DNA from: an uncultured Azospirillum sp.
Lineage (GTDB): Bacteria; Pseudomonadota; Alphaproteobacteria; Azospirillales; Azospirillaceae
Length of the DNA stretch: 7,110 nt
NCBI GenBank assembly: GCA_937960755.1
Contig: CALGOL010000285.1
Span: 1-7,110, forward strand
Direction of reading: 5' to 3'
The position numbers and the translations under genes were made by a program. The notes under the pieces were generated by a model. The model was given only the letters and a program-made list of their open reading frames with translations, was not told the DNA's origin and did not search any database. Shown here piece after piece: positions 6,513 to 7,110 of the stretch. How positions within the stretch are numbered: position 1 is the first letter of the stretch; each line of letters begins with the position of its first letter.

Positions 6513-6518
6513 ATCCCT
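6513..6518 (-). promoter_or_regulatory. Ribosome-binding site of the transaldolase gene
   Basis: The reverse strand reads AGGGAT, 9 bases before the ATG at 6503. This supports the 218-residue product over the longer frame beginning with TTG at 6551. Confidence 0.5.
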
Positions 6519-6552
6519 GCTCGACGGCGGATGCGGAAGGTGACAGAACAAG

Positions 6553-6574
6553 GGGGGCGTTTCGGCCCGCCCCC
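6553..6574. other. GC-rich hairpin in the tal-priA divergent spacer
   Basis: GGGGGCG at 6553-6559 pairs perfectly with CGCCCCC at 6568-6574, leaving an 8-base loop (TTTCGGCC). It sits between two divergent start codons, about 50 bases from the tal start and 26 from the priA start, where a terminator would have no upstream gene to end. It could lie in the priA leader, in the tal leader, or be a protein-binding inverted repeat. A TTTT run (6584-6587) follows 9 bases later on the plus strand, too far for a classical terminator. Confidence 0.5.
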
Positions 6575-6600
6575 GTCAATCGCTTTTCTGCCTAAACCAA

Positions 6601-7062
6601 ATGGCCCGCGTCAACAACCCTAGAACCGCCCCCGATTTGTTCGGCGCGCCCGCCGCCACGCCGACCGACCAAAGTCCCGCGGGCGGGGCCACGGCGCAGG
6701 CGCTGCTTCCCTTGCCGTTGGGCGAAGCGTACGACTATCGCGTTCCCGTCGGCATGGATCTCGCCCCCGGCGACGTGGCGGAGTTTCCCTTGGGCGCGCG
6801 CGCGGTGATCGGCGTGGTCTGGGGGACGGCGCCGGCCAAGGTGAGCCCGCGCAAGCTGAAAACCGTCATCCGCCGCCTGCCCGCCCCGCCGTTGGGCGAC
6901 GATTTGCGCGCCTTCATCGATTGGGTGGCCGCCTACACCCTGGCCCCGCCCGGCGCCGTGTTGCGCATGGCGATCAGCGTCCCGGCGGCGCTGGAGGAGC
7001 CGGCGGCGCATCTGGCCTATCGCCGCAAAGCTGACGCGACGCCCCCCGCCGGCTTCAAGCTG
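6601..7062 (+). CDS. priA: Primosomal protein N' (PriA helicase), N-terminal fragment
   Basis: The frame opens at ATG 6601 and runs off the genomic sequence at 7062, giving 154 real residues of a protein that is normally above 700. Residues about 33-128 match the PriA N-terminal 3'-DNA-end-binding domain: ALLPLPLGEAYDYRVPVG, FPLGARAVIGVVWG, then LRAFIDWVAAYTLAPPGAVL. PriA recognises stalled or repaired forks and reloads DnaB at sites other than oriC; its helicase and zinc-binding regions lie outside the window. The first 32 residues (MARVNNPRTAPDLFG and onward) are a variable extension, and no Shine-Dalgarno sequence precedes the ATG, so a later start cannot be excluded. The frame stays open to 7110, but from codon 155 it is encoded by sequencing adapter (RSEERRVGKEG and so on) and must not be annotated as PriA. 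In alphaproteobacteria priA commonly lies near these tal, xerC and DUF484 genes. Confidence 0.9.
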
Positions 7063-7110
7063 AGATCGGAAGAGCGTCGTGTAGGGAAAGAGGGTAGATC
7101 TCGGTGGTCG
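7063..7110 (+). other. Illumina TruSeq adapter sequence (assembly artefact)
   Basis: From 7063 the sequence reads AGATCGGAAGAGCGTCGTGT and continues to the window end as the reverse complement of the TruSeq universal (P5-side) adapter, as remembered. All 48 bases fit except one, G at 7093 where the adapter has T. The tail is not genomic. It marks the end of a contig built from untrimmed reads and adds 16 false residues, beginning RSEERRVGK, to the priA frame. Confidence 0.97.

Noticed and set aside
6504..6551. TTG start extending the transaldolase by 16 residues
   Set aside because: The family starts at MKFFVDTADI, and a ribosome-binding motif is placed for the ATG at 6503.
5238..6623. A 461-codon open frame on the plus strand
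   Set aside because: It lies antisense to the phosphatase and transaldolase genes, both clearly recognised. Its translation is rich in R, H, G and Q without any domain, as expected of a high-GC shadow frame.
7063..7110. Reading the final 16 codons as a PriA tail or a new fusion
   Set aside because: The DNA is sequencing adapter, not genome.

Overview
The window looks like a chromosomal fragment of a high-GC alphaproteobacterium, perhaps Rhodospirillales-like. Protein style, base composition and the grouping of priA, a small transaldolase, DUF484 and xerC all point that way; this placement is an inference. It is mostly a housekeeping neighbourhood (DNA repair, replication restart, chromosome dimer resolution, pentose phosphate metabolism) with a two-gene cyclic-di-GMP module set into it. 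I found no CRISPR array, transposon, phage, tRNA or rRNA, and no convincing undescribed system.

Layout: 1-65 (minus) is the first 21 codons of recO, cut by the left edge. 174-1967 (plus) is a cytoplasmic PAS-GGDEF-EAL protein with a degenerate GGDEF motif (SADEF), a kept RxxD inhibitory site and an intact EAL phosphodiesterase site. 2070-3452 (plus) is a membrane diguanylate cyclase with a periplasmic solute-binding-like sensor and an intact GGEEF. These two neighbours would be expected to break down and make c-di-GMP, respectively. Four minus-strand genes follow, read from right to left: a 218-residue transaldolase (6503-5847), an exported histidine-phosphatase-family protein (5774-5211), a DUF484 protein (5142-4429) and the tyrosine recombinase XerC (4450-3458). 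DUF484 and xerC overlap by 22 bases. xerC converges on the cyclase gene with only 5 bases between the stop codons.

On the right, priA starts at 6601 on the plus strand, divergent from the transaldolase gene. Its genomic sequence stops at 7062. The last 48 bases (7063-7110) match Illumina TruSeq adapter sequence with one mismatch, so this is an untrimmed contig end, and the 16 residues it would add to PriA are artificial.

The points most worth a second look are the adapter tail, the SADEF/I-site/EAL combination beside a sensory cyclase, transaldolase-type rather than aldolase-type active-site residues in the small transaldolase, and two GC-rich hairpins in intergenic spacers.
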